DNA from: Malaya genurostris
Taxonomy: Eukaryota; Arthropoda; Insecta; Diptera; Culicidae
Direction: 5' to 3'
DNA length: 64,000 nt
NCBI RefSeq assembly: GCF_030247185.1
Contig: NC_080572.1
Location: forward strand, 85,820,435 to 85,884,434
Part shown: positions 22,919 through 34,887 of the stretch, one piece after another
Numbering within the stretch: the stretch's first letter is position 1
How the letters are laid out: each line of letters begins with the position of its first letter
The notes under the pieces: model-generated
Databases searched by the model: none
Told to the model about the DNA's origin: nothing
Seen by the model: the letters and a program-made list of their open reading frames with translations, nothing else
Made by a program: the position numbers and the translations under genes

Positions 22919-23324
22919 CACGCTAAGGAAAAAGTAATCATTTACGAATGATTTTTAACCACTTTGACCTAAACCTGGGGAAAGTCATAAAATGACTAAA
23001 GGCGCTGAACACTCCTGAATATGCCCTTAGTGTGGTTTCAGTACCTGATAGTGATTTCGTATATTGGAGCGAATATGGTCGCTTCCGGTGATATATAAAC
23101 GAACACATTATAAGAGAAATCATCAAATACCAGCTCAACTTTTTTTTACAATGACGGCAAAACGGCTTCTGTCGTGAATGCCCACAATCACCATGCATGC
23201 TATAAATACAACCCTGGATTGTATATAATCAGATCGTTATTGTCTGTTTCGAATTGGATAATTACATTTTATTTCACGCAGTAATATTCCAAGTGTGCCA
23301 ATACTAAGTACCGAGAACAGCAGA

Positions 23325-24239
23325 ATGATACTCAAGAGCATACAAGTTGCAACGGTATCAGCCAGAAAATGTTCTAGTTTTATGTATCGCCAAGGACAAT
23401 CGCCCGCTCCAAATGTCCGTGAATACTTTTATTACATCGATCATGAAGGAATGGTAAGACACCACAAAAACTAATGGGAGAGAACTTGGTAAGACCTGTA
23501 CCTCCTGTATCAAAACAAACAAAAAAATCCGAGAACCATGTTAGTATAATCGTGAAAATTATGTAATTGGCGATTTATTTTGATAGGAAACGGTTATATT
23601 TACATTCACGAAATACATTTTATATTTATCTAAAACATGAGAGTACGATTTTGTAAAAGTTTTTCAATTTAGTTGTTTCTGGACGATGCTCGAATCAAAA
23701 ATTTTACGTCATGCTTCAAAGAAAAAAAGTTTCTCGAATTTTTCTTCAAGCGTTTGCGATTTAACGAAGGCACTCGATATCGGGAGCATTTTCCGTTTTT
23801 ATCCCCATGCGGACGCGAACGAAATTACGTTCGGTGTGACGATGTCCCGATTGTATTCACACACATATTTCAGGATTCAAGTGAGTGCATTTTCTATACT
23901 CAACGCCGGATGGCTTGAAAATGAATCTGTATACTTTTAGAGGGCATTGATCAACTGTCTTTTGCACATGCCGGCGATCTTCTCACTGTACCTTGGGAAC
24001 CTGATCGTATATGTATGTTTCCACTAAGTGGACGAGTTTATCATCCTGCACCCGAGCGATGTGGATCGATCGGTTTAGTCCGATCAAAACTGGCTATTGA
24101 GTTAAGTAAGCATTTCACATTCCTCGAAGGAGAAGATGAGCCACCGACGCATTTTGCGTGGAAAAATACAACCTACGAACTGAATCGAGAATGGTGGAAA
24201 AGCACATACATCAGCGGGAGGATAGATAAAGTGGAATAA
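23325..24239 (+). CDS. C8orf82: UPF0598 (C8orf82-like) protein, 3 exons
   Basis: A conserved animal protein of unknown biochemical function; human C8orf82 has been linked to mitochondria, so location is inferred from that. Exons 23325-23453, 23673-23880 and 23941-24239 join in phase to 211 residues, the family length. Recognised blocks: REYFYYIDHEG at the end of exon 1, LFLDDARIKNFTSCFKEKKF, FPFLSPCGRERNYVRCDD, PIVFTH, then GRVYHPAPERCGSIGLVRS and a C-terminal segment ending KVE. The N terminus (MILKSIQVATVSARKCSSF) is basic and Ser-rich, as expected of a mitochondrial leader. Introns are 219 and 60 bp. The stop codon TAA sits inside an AATAAA hexamer and is only 30 bp from the stop of the opposing gene, so the two 3' UTRs probably overlap. 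Confidence 0.9.
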
Positions 24240-24269
24240 ATTTCATCGACATAAATTAGCAAAACTAGT

Positions 24270-26467
24270 TTATTCTTCTTGCTTTCGTACATTCGCTTGG
24301 TCAACGTACGTTCTATAATCTATTGTATCAGCTTTCACAAAACTAATTGCTGAGATATGATGTTCTGTAGATTTGTTAGATGACAGCCCATCAACGGTGT
24401 TGCGCGTGGGGCCCATGTAGGGAGCATATTGATCCAATGAGTGTTGCATTTTTGCTACGAATATCTTTTCTTTTTTCTTCTGTTGCTTCTTTTCCCGCTC
24501 CCTATGGATACGTCGCTCTCGATGACCTTTAGATTTCTTACCCTTCGTCTTGCAAATTGGTGCTGGTTGAGGTTTTTTCTTTGGTTTAAATACTTCGCGT
24601 GAAACAATGTGTTGGACCTTATTCCAGTGAGGGAATGTGCAAGGAAGTAATGTGTGCTCGCGGTGGAGCTTCGTTATGATGGTTCTATCAATTGGCACCC
24701 ATTCGTATTCCTCCAGGGCGCACCGTTCATAATCGACGGAAGCATAAACTTCGTTCAGATGTACGGAAGTAATCGAAGCACTGGCTTTTGGATCCTTCGA
24801 AAGGATTAACACGGTGTGAGGGTTTTTAATATCATGCTGCATAAGATGCTCTCCAGGAGGGAAGCTTAACAGAATTTTTAAAGTTTGCCAGAGGTTTGTT
24901 ATAAGATTTGCTGGGTCAATGTCGTGCGTTCGTTTGAGCTCATCTTCGATATCTTTTAGTTCCAAGTAATGGTGAGAAAGGATAGAATGTGTAACAGGAT
25001 TTATTCGCAATCGCAAAGTTTTTGAGTTAGGTCGCATGAACTGCCTCGCCCATTCTCTGATCAATTCACTTTTCGTCATTTGCTCAGCTCCAAACTCTGC
25101 TTGATATTCAAGTTTTATTGAAATATTGATGAAAAATTTCATCTTCCGCAAAGATTCGTAACAATCCATTCGAGATCGTATAAGAAATCGATATTGTTCA
25201 TCATTGTCTTTGAGTGTCCACAGCCGAAGACATGAGTATCGCTCGTGTTTATTCCTGAATTCTGTTTGGGTGTTTATCATCTGGAGATACTCCTCGAATC
25301 TAAAAGGCTTGTATTCACTTTTTGTGTCAGATGTTTCTCTATGATTACCGGTGGTTTTATCAATGCTTTGTTTTACATCTTTCTTGAGTACGGACATAAA
25401 ACTTCTAATACAATATTTATGAGCTTTAATATTTCTATCATGAGCCATCATTTTTGTTGGTTGCAGTTTCTTATTCAAATAGATAACATTCCTACTTCCA
25501 ATCGTTACAATACGAAAAGGAATCATCCATCGGTTATCCATGTTGCTCACATTGTCCAAAAGATATGTCAAAGTTCCAGAACTAACAACAAACCTTACAT
25601 CCTCATCTTGCTTTAGAATTGTGTCCACATGAGTAGAATCATCTACAAACACTGAATTGTATTGGTCCTGCAAAAACTTTTCCAGAACACGGGTACTTCG
25701 TTTCAGCGTACTGCAATTCAATAAATTCTCCGTGAAAATATGCAACAACTGTCCAAATTCTAGAAGATTGTCTGATGCTGGCTCAAACACAACGTTTCGT
25801 TCGTTTTTTATATACTTTAACCACATTACTGCCGTGGATAAATGATAAGTACTATCAGCCATTGTACGGATAATATTGTCTATTTTTCTCCTCCACATTT
25901 CAACAACAATGTTATTTAGTTCCTGATTTACAATTCTTTTCCGACTGACAAGATTGTTGATAAAATAATTCCTAACAAAACTATCGAAAAGAGCCCGTTC
26001 TTTCTTTAGCTTTCCTGTCAATCGTCTATATTTGGTCAACGCTTCCTGTTCTTCTGCAGTATCGAATGCAAGCCGCATGTTCAAGCGATTTAATACCATC
26101 AAGCAGTGCTGATGATCGGCCCGATTTAATAGAGATCCACTGGGGAATTGATCGTAAAGTCTGATTGGCTTACTTGTATCAATCACTAACTGACGAACTA
26201 CCGTTCCGGTACGTGGGTCAATTGGATATTCGAGTGATACCCGATCGTCTTCGAAGACATCTGCTAACTGGTGAACCGGATCGATTTCATTAATGTGTAG
26301 GTTGAAAATATCTTCTTCGTAAATAGAGAACTCGATGGAAAAATACTCGAGTAGACGCGACTCACTCCGCCGGTGATTCTTCGACCTATTGGTTTGGATT
26401 GATGACTGTACTTGTTATAAATTTGTATATGATTAAGTTACCAATCTAAATTTGTATACGCTTCCAT
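24270..26467 (-). CDS. ICE2: Little elongation complex subunit 2-like (ICE2/NARG2)
   Basis: Likely homologue of ICE2, a subunit of the little elongation complex that supports RNA polymerase II transcription of snRNA genes. Exon 26467-26442 and exon 26385-24270 join in phase over a 56-bp intron to give 713 residues; the small first exon is inferred from ATG, donor, acceptor and frame. Family evidence is in the C-terminal half, about residues 450-620: an ESELIREWARQF-like block (TKSELIREWARQF), a long helical stretch, LSFPPGEHLMQHD, and the terminal YEWVPIDR... LPCTFPHWN, the pattern of the NARG2 C-terminal domain. A very basic Lys/Arg-rich tract near residues 630-665 looks like a nuclear signal. 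The N-terminal half (acidic, then helical) is not recognised. Fast-evolving, so the assignment is good but not certain. Confidence 0.72.
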
Positions 26468-27484
26468 TGTATTGTCTCGTATTCGTATAATTTCAATTTT
26501 GATGGCTTAGTTTCCTATCGTCCAGGTAATTTAATAAATAATCAATATAAACAATTTCCTTCGACACTTTCGTTATTTGACATCAATGATGCCAGGTCTT
26601 TTTTTTCAGAAATCTGTGTTCATACAAAATATCTATACACGGAACCGCAGAACAACCTAATCTTAAGTACATTTCACCCACCCACTTGTACTCGGCGGGC
26701 AAATTTCCCCCCAGACGGTTGGCTATGTCTGCCAGCCATTTTTGCCGGAATTCTGTCAGAATTCCGGCAAAAGTCTAGCAACAATGCAACAACCGTTTCC
26801 GGCAGAGAATTTCGCCTAGCGGTTATTAACGGTTCTGTTTCTGCCAGATTCTTGCCATACAAGATTGAAAGAACCGTTTTGAATTGGTTCTACATTTTTA
26901 GCGTCTTGGTTTCATGTTTTCATTAAAAAGTACATATGAAAGGCAACAAATTATTGCCCTTCATACATACTAATTATGAAAATGTTATTGCCAATAACAG
27001 TGCTTTCTCACTACCAAACATACACATATTTCAATCTTATTTAACTCGTCTGATGATTCGTTTTTTGTATGTACATGCGGGGTTGACAAACATCAAATGA
27101 AGTCGAATAAAAAAAAAAGAAAAAAGAAGAAAGAGAGAAATAAACAAAACACATCCGGCGAGATAATGACGCAATTTCGCCTGAACAATTTTGACAGCAG
27201 CCGGAATGCAGCCAGTCTTCTGACGGTTGCCAGAATTCCTCACAAGCGGGGCAAATTGGGGATTCCGTTCAGCGTTGCCAGCTCATTTTTCCAAAAACCT
27301 GTATTTGGCTAAAAAATCTATCTGTACTATACCGGTATCAGAATCCCGTAGCATAAGTACCAAGAAAATGTCACCAAAGCTCATTTTGGCGAGCCACAGC
27401 AACCTTTTTTCATGTCTTTCCAAGCTAAAATCGAAAATCGGTATTTATCTGTACGATCCGTGAATTATCGGTATTTTGGGAGTA
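26468..27484. other. Spacer with decayed repeats
   Basis: Contains a near palindrome TGCCGGAATTC/GAATTCCGGCA at about 26736-26766, and sequence rich in GCCGG/CCGGC motifs to 27260. Text resembling 29900-29975 (CCGGTATCAG, CGTTGCCAG) suggests decayed transposon ends. No gene recognised. Confidence 0.4.
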
Positions 27485-27711
27485 CATCCCAAGTAACAAT
27501 TCGAATGCCTTATGGTTTTGATTGTAATTTATAGGAGTTTTGTAATTGATTTTTCAATCACTACCTGTTTTATGACGACTATAATAAATGTCTCTTTTGA
27601 CAAGTAATATCATAGTTTTTAATGGTTCTATAAAACTTTTTACCCAGACTAACAACTGGACTAAAAATAAAACAATGTGTACTAGAATAAAACCATGCAA
27701 ACACTCTTAAT

Positions 27712-29017
27712 CCCACATTATCAGATCCGAATGGATTCCGAATCAATTCCGAATCGGCGAGAAATTTTCATTCGGAATTTCATGTGGAAATCATAATGGA
27801 TTCCGAATCAATTCCAACTCCAGTGCAACAACCGATTCCGAATGAACCCACATGATCGAAATGACGGAATGAGCAATGAATTCTTACTCGACTGCATGAT
27901 TTTTTAGTGCTCGATCGGTTCAGTGCTAGAATTTTCGCCTGAGTTGGCTGCTCGATCAACCTGATTGACAGTGACATTATAAATGTCATTGAATATTCGC
28001 TCATTTTATGAATGTGTTAGTGTGAAATTTAAGCGACTTAAGCCATTTCACTACACTCCAGCTAGAGGAATGGATGATGCTGACTAAGGTAAGCCGTTTT
28101 GTTAATTTCCAGCGAACTTCAATAGTTTATGTTGGGATTCTAAGAAGAACTGGTTATTCACTAGTTCTGTATATCCGAAAAACATGAAGATTTAAATTTG
28201 TATATTCAGTTATATAATGTTTTCGTTTAAAAATAAACTGAAAATCAGCACGAAAACGTGCAAAATCAGGAAAGAAGAAGAAGAAAACGAATTGACAATT
28301 CAGTCCGCATCTTCTCACTCAATTCCGAATGATTTCCGAATCAACCGGTTGTAGGCGAACCGGTTCATTCGGAATCGGTTGTTGCACTGGAGTTGGAATT
28401 GATTCGGAATCCATTATGATTTCCACATGAAATTCCGAATGAAAATTTCTCGCCGATTCGGAATTGATTCGGAATCCATTCGGATCTGATAATGTGGGAA
28501 CCGGTTCGCCTACAACCGGTTGATTCGGAAATCATTCGGAATTGAGTGAGAAGATGCGAACTGAATTGTCAATTCGTTTTCTTCTTCTTCTTTCCTGATT
28601 TTGCACGTTTTCGTGCTGATTTCCAGTTTATTTTTAAACGAAAACATTATATAACTGAATATACAAATTTAAATCTTCATGTTTTTCGGATATACAGAAC
28701 TAGTGAATAACCAGTTCTTCTTAGAATCCCAACATAAACTATTGAAATTCGCTGGAAATTAACAAAACGGCTTACCTTAGTCAGCATCATCCATTCCTCT
28801 AGCTGGAGTGTAGTGAAATGGCTTAAGTCGCTTAAATTTCACACTAACACATTCATAAAATGAGCGAATATTCAATGACATTTATAATGTCACTGTCAAT
28901 CAGGTTGATCGAGCAGCCAACATAGGCGAAAATTCTAGCACTGAACCGATCGAGCACTAAAAAATCATGCAGTCGAGTAAGAATTCATTGCTCATTCCGT
29001 CATTTCGATCATGTGGG
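27712..29017 (+). mobile_element. 652-bp MITE copy C, split by copy B (nest level 2)
   Basis: Left part 27712-27846 and right part 28499-29017 form one 652-bp element (after removing the 2-bp duplication), same family as 21833-22484. Ends CCCACATTATC and GATCATGTGGG; flanks AT at 27710-27711 and 29018-29019. Split by a second copy in opposite orientation. Confidence 0.9.
27847..28498 (-). mobile_element. 652-bp MITE copy B, inverted inside copy C (nest level 3)
   Basis: Full 652-bp copy in reverse orientation, starting CCCACATGATCG and ending GATAATGTGGG. Flanked by AA at 27845-27846 and 28499-28500; the intact site in copy A reads GAATGAACCGG, so a 2-bp duplication is again confirmed. Nearly identical to the other two copies, pointing to recent activity. 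Confidence 0.92.
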
Positions 29018-29901
29018 ATATTGCTTTCAAACATTTTCTTTAAAACATTATTGTCAGTTAAATCCTTTCATAAATCTAGTTTTGTGTGTGTGCGTGTTCA
29101 TTGGATAACAGTTTCACTCAGAGCAAATTTGAGGGTTCTAAAGTACATTTATGACACATTTGTTGTGGGCTATTTGATTTATTGCTTCTTGGGTTAAGCG
29201 TAGTTTGCATTAAAGAAAATTTCTTGGCCGCCATGATGATGTCCTATACCGTAGCATTTATTGACATCAAATATACTTCGAAATGCAAAAACGAATAAAA
29301 ATGATGGGCTTTAATGATTCATTTTCAGAACGTATACACAAGTTTTAATGCCATGAAATAGTTTTATACAAAAATGACGAAGAATCACAAAAAATAATTT
29401 TCAAAAATCATGGAGATTTTCGCAAAAGCTGCATTTATTTCAAGGCGATTAGTTATAATTCTTATTTTTATCCAAACATTCACGATAAAAATAAAAACGC
29501 ATGAAGTTTTTAAGTTTGGAAAAAACCTAAAACTTGTAAATGAAATCTAATATATTCTTACTGGTTACATTCAAAGCAGACATGACACACACATAGCCAT
29601 GAACAATATTATCAAAACGACAATTTATTCATAGCGGAATTCATTCCTTCCGAATAAATTAAATGTTGATCGTAAAGCTGGTTTCAAAATTTTCTTGAAT
29701 TTGGAGTTTTAACGCAGGTTCATGCTAATTCTTCACCTTGCTTTATAAACCTTATGAAGAATGGTCCACTTGGCAGGAACATGCTCTTATAAAGGTTCTC
29801 AGTAGACTTTCGTGGAGTTTAAAGTTTTAATGCAAGATTTATTATGTAGCATTGAAGACAGCTACAAGTATTTATTAATATTAAAATTGTTACTTGGGCA
29901 T

Positions 29902-32900
29902 ATCTGTATTGCGGTATAGAAGTCAAATATCTGTATAAATACCGAGAAATCGGTATACCTGGCAACGTTGGTTCCGTTCAATAACCTAATTATACACTCA
30001 GAAAAATGTTATAGTGTCAGTTACTATATCAGGGATCATTTTGACCATGCGAGTATAGTATAGTATCGACAATATTGAATGTCAGAAAAATATGCGCAAA
30101 TGTTTAAAAGTTATATGAATTTAAAATCCAGTACTATAAAAATAAGAGTTTATTAATGATCTGTTTTATTTTCGATTCAAATTTTATAATATTGCCCATG
30201 TTGAAGTAACATATTACTGCTTACGTGGACGCATCGGAGTGACATTGTAGTCATTGTAGTCAGTGTTGCATCCAGTATCCGTAAACAGAGAATATTCACT
30301 GACGGACACAAGCGTTCCAACAGGCATCGTCTCTCTTGCAAGCTCTCTCACTGAGAAGCTGCATGCACTGTCATTACTAATGTATGAGTTTCACTGAGAG
30401 AGATATTCCGTCAGTTCAGTCTGATGCTCACTTGGAGACGAATCAACATGACTGAAATCTTAGAATGACGATCAATTTTTAAAATTTCCGTCGTGATCAT
30501 CAATTGCAAGGACAACGTTTTCTTGGTTTGACTTAGTTCTTAGAAGGAAAATAAAAGTGTGCATTCGCAATGATGTGATGTCAGAAAATGATAATGAAAA
30601 TCAAAGTGTTATCATTTTCAATTCACTATAAAACTATAAACAGACCGTTTTAAAAACAAACAGAGAATGACCGATCTGTTCTCTCATTCGAAATAATTTA
30701 CTCTCTGCGTGTTGCCACTCTCGCGTCACTGTTGTTCGTTTTCGCAGTACGCTACCCATGGCATGAATTCGATCAACGTTGAATGACGATCATTTTGGTT
30801 CGTGACGGAACTACTTCGTATGATTTGACGTGTGGATGATGATCACGACTCAGTGCAACTCTGATTGTAGTCATGTTGGAACGGCACGGACCGTCGTACC
30901 GCCACCGCACCACTACTGATTCCACTGCTAATGTTCTCCCAGTTCCGATAGCAAGCCTTAAGATAGCAAGGTCCTCATCAGGAATGAATCCTCATGCAGC
31001 GGTGGCAGGTGCATCGTGTCGTAGTCGGAAACGGCGCTTTTTCAAGTCCGCTGGTTGATATAAACCGTCTGGAATTGGGAACTGCCACTTCAACTCATGT
31101 GGTGACATCAGTTCAATGCTGCATCACTCATTACGCCGGTGTCTGGTGAAAAGTTGATGATTGACGTAGAAGCATTACTGGTTGCGGTTGCTGATCCAGA
31201 AATCTGGATCACTATCCGGTGAAGTATGTCCCGGAACAAGAATGAGCAGCTAGGACAAATTCAACAGCCGAATCAAGAAGTAAACCTATTAGATTACCGC
31301 ACTGAGATATCTTGCTACTTCTCCCTTCATAAAGCGCTTATGTTGTGCCCCCGCGATCTATAATTGACTAATTTTTCGTATACAAGACGTCCATTTACGT
31401 AACGATTCGACTTCACTGAAAACAAAACCGATATCGGTGAAAACGTTGAAAAGTTAAATTTCAACGACGGAAACGAGTATGACTATAAAACATACATTAA
31501 TTACCTTCAAGACCAGTGTAAATGAAAAATTATGCACAATCACAAAATACAAAAACTTTGCATCCATCACTCCAGTTATGTTATACACGTACGCAATTTT
31601 CAGCCATACTGAAACTTTTTTATGCCAAATAAAAAAAAGAAGCGTTTATTGACAACTTGTATAGTCAGCTTAAATAAAATACATAGTCGGTTGAAAAACA
31701 CTATACGATCATGTAATTACCACATCAATTCGGTTCATATGAACAACATGAATAGTGTTTTCAAACTTCACAATCTTCCAGCCAACTATATATGTACTCA
31801 TGGCAAAGATAAATAATAACGACATGTACGTGCTTATAAATATTTTTAAAAAATGTGATTCGTTCCCGGTACCTTCTGAAATGACCGCACTCACCGCTTG
31901 GTGGAGCGCGAGATTGATTGCATTATCATTTCAACCAAAGTGTGCCATACCAATCTCAATATATACAAATGAGCTACCGAATCTGAAGGGTTCTCACGGT
32001 TTGACATTTGCATTATGAATGTATAATGGGAACTCAGCAGTGCAACCAATTTATCACCATTGGTGCCAGTTTCACGGAGGACCGTAGATGTGTGCCAAAA
32101 AGAGATCGTGACTGTCATGTCTGGAAATTCGTTTGTGCTCATGGTAACATTTGTACAACCATTGTTAAAATGACCATACCATAAAAGTCATAAATACAAA
32201 TAGTTTTCTCAAGTTATAGTCTTTGTTATCTAGTACTTTATACAATACAGATGGTGAATAATATAAGCATATGCATTATATATGTACTCCACTTATTTAT
32301 CATGGGAATGTCACATACATATCATTTGAAAACTATACATCTTCGATTTGAATAATATGTATGTTTCATCGTTTCATGTGAACTGTTTTTTACCAATCAA
32401 AGGAAAATCACATGAAGTTTACCTGAAATTGGTATAGCTTTTATTTAATTTTCAATCGTCCCACGACAAAAGGGCCTAAATTCAAGTGACAGTTTCTCTT
32501 TGTTTATTTTCTCTTTCACGAATTATCGGATTGATTTTATATTTGATGCAGACTTCTTCACATTATTTTCAAGTCTATATAACAAGATTTCGATTAATAT
32601 TGGAATCATCGAAGAGATTTGTATCCTGGCTTCGTAATAATCGAAAGAGAAAGTAAACAAAGGGAGGCTCTCGTTTTCAGTTAGGCCCTTTTTTCGGACG
32701 CATTATTTTAATAAAGACATTTCACTACATATTTCCTATCCACCAGACTATATGTTGGCGTAGCTTTAATGTTTACCAAAATAGTGTTGTTTCGATTGTG
32801 GCAAGTAAACATAATAAACATAAATAGATATAGGCAGTTGCATTAAAGATTTAAGTTCAAAAAAATTATTTACTATTTATTGGTTGTTGCAGGTTGGCAA

Positions 32901-33320
32901 AATAATTGCGAAATAAAATGTTCGATGTTTGAAAAGCATTGATATTTTCTAATCTAAAAAAAGCTTTCACTTAAAGCATCACTGCAGTAAAGCTTTAATA
33001 CATAGTGTAAAACATATATTTTTGAGAGAAGACATGATGTGCGCATATTGCTTAAATCCTCTATGCTTAGCCTCATATCTGAAACACATCATTAGGACGT
33101 CGACAAAATCGACAATAAAAAGTGGCATTAAATCCTCCAGATAATAGTAGAGTTGAATGAATTCCTAAATTATCTCCTTGAAGCAAGTATAAGACAGGTC
33201 GAACAAACTTCATTTCACCCTTTAAGTAATGTTAATTCCGCGATTCTCTAATTCTATAAATTTATCAATTAAAGGAGTTATTAATTTGTTAATGCATGTT
33301 CTTTTATGTCAGCTTTTTTG
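29902..33320. other. Spacer, mostly unrecognised
   Basis: AT-rich with short open frames only. A stretch of higher GC at about 30840-31250 resembles worn coding or repeat sequence but has no continuous frame. A MITE-like inverted repeat lies at 32472-32697 (listed separately). No gene supported. Confidence 0.4.
32472..32697. mobile_element. MITE-like inverted repeat
   Basis: AAAAGGGCCTAA at the left and TTAGGCCCTTTT at the right begin imperfect arms of about 55 bp (TTTCTCTTTGTTTATTTTCT against AGAAAGTAAACAAAGGGAGG). No clear target duplication. Confidence 0.55.
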
Positions 33321-33323
33321 ATC

Positions 33324-33372
33324 ATTGCAAAACTCATCAACATATTTATACGTTGATGAGTTTTGCAATGAA
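33324..33372. repeat. Perfect 18-bp-arm palindrome
   Basis: ATTGCAAAACTCATCAAC and GTTGATGAGTTTTGCAAT flank a loop of about 10 nt (ATATTTATAC). It could form a cruciform or hairpin. Function unknown. Confidence 0.8.
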
Positions 33373-33381
33373 TTCTTCGGG

Positions 33382-33448
33382 AATAGATGGAATACTATAG
33401 TAAAAATAGATGGAATACTATAGTAAAAATAAATGGAATACTATAGTA
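33382..33448 (+). repeat. Tandem repeat, about 22 bp x 3
   Basis: Three near-identical units of ATGGAATACTATAGTAAAAA with a one-base change in the third unit; the last unit is shortened. Confidence 0.85.
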
Positions 33449-33474
33449 TATTGTCCAAGTATAGCTAGACGTCG

Positions 33475-33708
33475 AGATTATTTTTATTAATTTTTTTAGC
33501 CGAATATTGCTCACGTATCCGACGTTAAAATTTTCCGTGAACTTGACGTAGTGTCCTATGTGCGACTATCGCCTGCATGGAACGATTACGGAACAACAAC
33601 ATCAATTGTAAGCAATTCATATGAAAGGACACTACCTCAAGTTCACGGAAAATTTTAACGTCGGATACGTGAGCAATATTCGGCTAAAAAAATTAATAAA
33701 AATAATCT
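33475..33708. mobile_element. Foldback MITE, 234 bp, 8-bp duplication
   Basis: Arms of 83 bp (AGATTATTTTTATTAA inward to AGTGTCCT) match in reverse complement with one mismatch. Perfect direct repeats AGACGTCG at 33467-33474 and 33709-33716 flank it; the boundary is slightly ambiguous because flank and terminus share bases. The centre is about 67 bp, with no coding capacity. Confidence 0.88.
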
Positions 33709-34419
33709 AGACGTCGACGGAAGTTGATTGATCGTCTGAATGGTGTTTAATGCATGCGTTTCCTGATGAAAACAAACCAATCTCATTTGCATTTGTGGTT
33801 GTAAGTGAGCTGTCAGAGAGCCTAATAGTCACTGCCCAATGCAATTAGTTTTGGTATTACAGGTAAATTTCTTTCTATATATGTTTCATAAATGTTTTGT
33901 ATTTTCAGTCTTGTTTCGGAAAGAGATACTGCGAAAATGATCGTATCCTCTTGAGAAAGACAAATAGTGGGTTTAAACCGGAATGCTGCTGAGGTGGGTG
34001 GTAACACTGTATTTAGTAAAAGCAACAGTGCGCAGTGTTTTGTATCTAAATGGACTACTATAATTAAACCATTTTATTGGTATTTATGGTTCATACCATC
34101 ACTTGTTAAACTATCGGTCAAAGCCTTGACCAGTTCATTAGCTGTAGATCCACCGCTTTTGTTGTTGCATATACTACAACTGCTGGTATCACAGTTGTTA
34201 TTTTTGGAGAATAACTGACTGCGCTGGCATTCAGAAGACGAAAATCAATGTCGATCTGCAATAATGGAGAAAGTTTAGAATTTTATTGCGAATTGAAAAC
34301 ATAAACCAGTTTATACTCACGAGGTGGTATCCGTGAACGCTTTTGTAGCGTGTGTCTAGAAGTTCAGGAATGACTCTTTCTTTCTGTAGAAAATGTTTAC
34401 GATAACCAAAGTTTTCTGT

Positions 34420-34887
34420 CCATGTTTCTAAAAACCATCAACAGTGACTATTATATAGCGTTATTAGAGCGTTTGAAGGACGAAATTTCAATAAAACGGC
34501 CTCATTTGAAGAAGAAAAAAGTTTTGTTTCATCAAGACAATGTCACAAGTCGATGAAAACCATGCTGAAATTGAACGAATTGGGCTTCGAATTGCTCCCT
34601 CATCCACCGTATTCTCCAGATTTGGGCCCCAGTGACTTTTTCCTGTTCTCATACCTCAAGAGAATGCTCGCTGGTTAAAAATTTAGAAGCAATGAAGAGG
34701 TAATCGCTGAAACTGAGGCCTATTTTGAGGCAAAGGACAAATCGTACTACAAAAATGGTATCGAAAAGTTGGAAGATCGCTATAATCGCTGTATCGCTTC
34801 TGATGGCAATTATGTTGAATAATAAAAACGAATTTTGGCAAAAAAATGTGTGTTTCTATTAAACGATACGAACTTTTCAGCCGAACT
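34420..34887 (+). pseudogene. Mariner (DD34D) transposase remnant
   Basis: C-terminal third of a mariner transposase: a VLFHQDN block carrying one catalytic Asp, then after a small frameshift KTMLKLNELGFELLPHPPYS, PDLGPSDFFLF with the last catalytic Asp, YLKRMLAG followed by an in-frame stop, and IEKLEDRYNRCI. The 3' inverted terminus is probably the sequence ending at about 34887. The N-terminal two thirds are missing. Confidence 0.85.

Larger units (their letters stand above)
27488..29898. mobile_element. Outer DNA element with CCCAAGTAAC ends (nest level 1)
   Basis: Inverted termini CCCAAGTAACAATT at 27488 and AATTGTTACTTGGG ending 29898, with a likely 3-bp duplication CAT (27485-27487, 29899-29901). 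About 1.1 kb of its own AT-rich, non-coding sequence remains after removing the 652-bp MITE nest at 27712-29017. Non-autonomous; superfamily not assigned. Confidence 0.65.
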
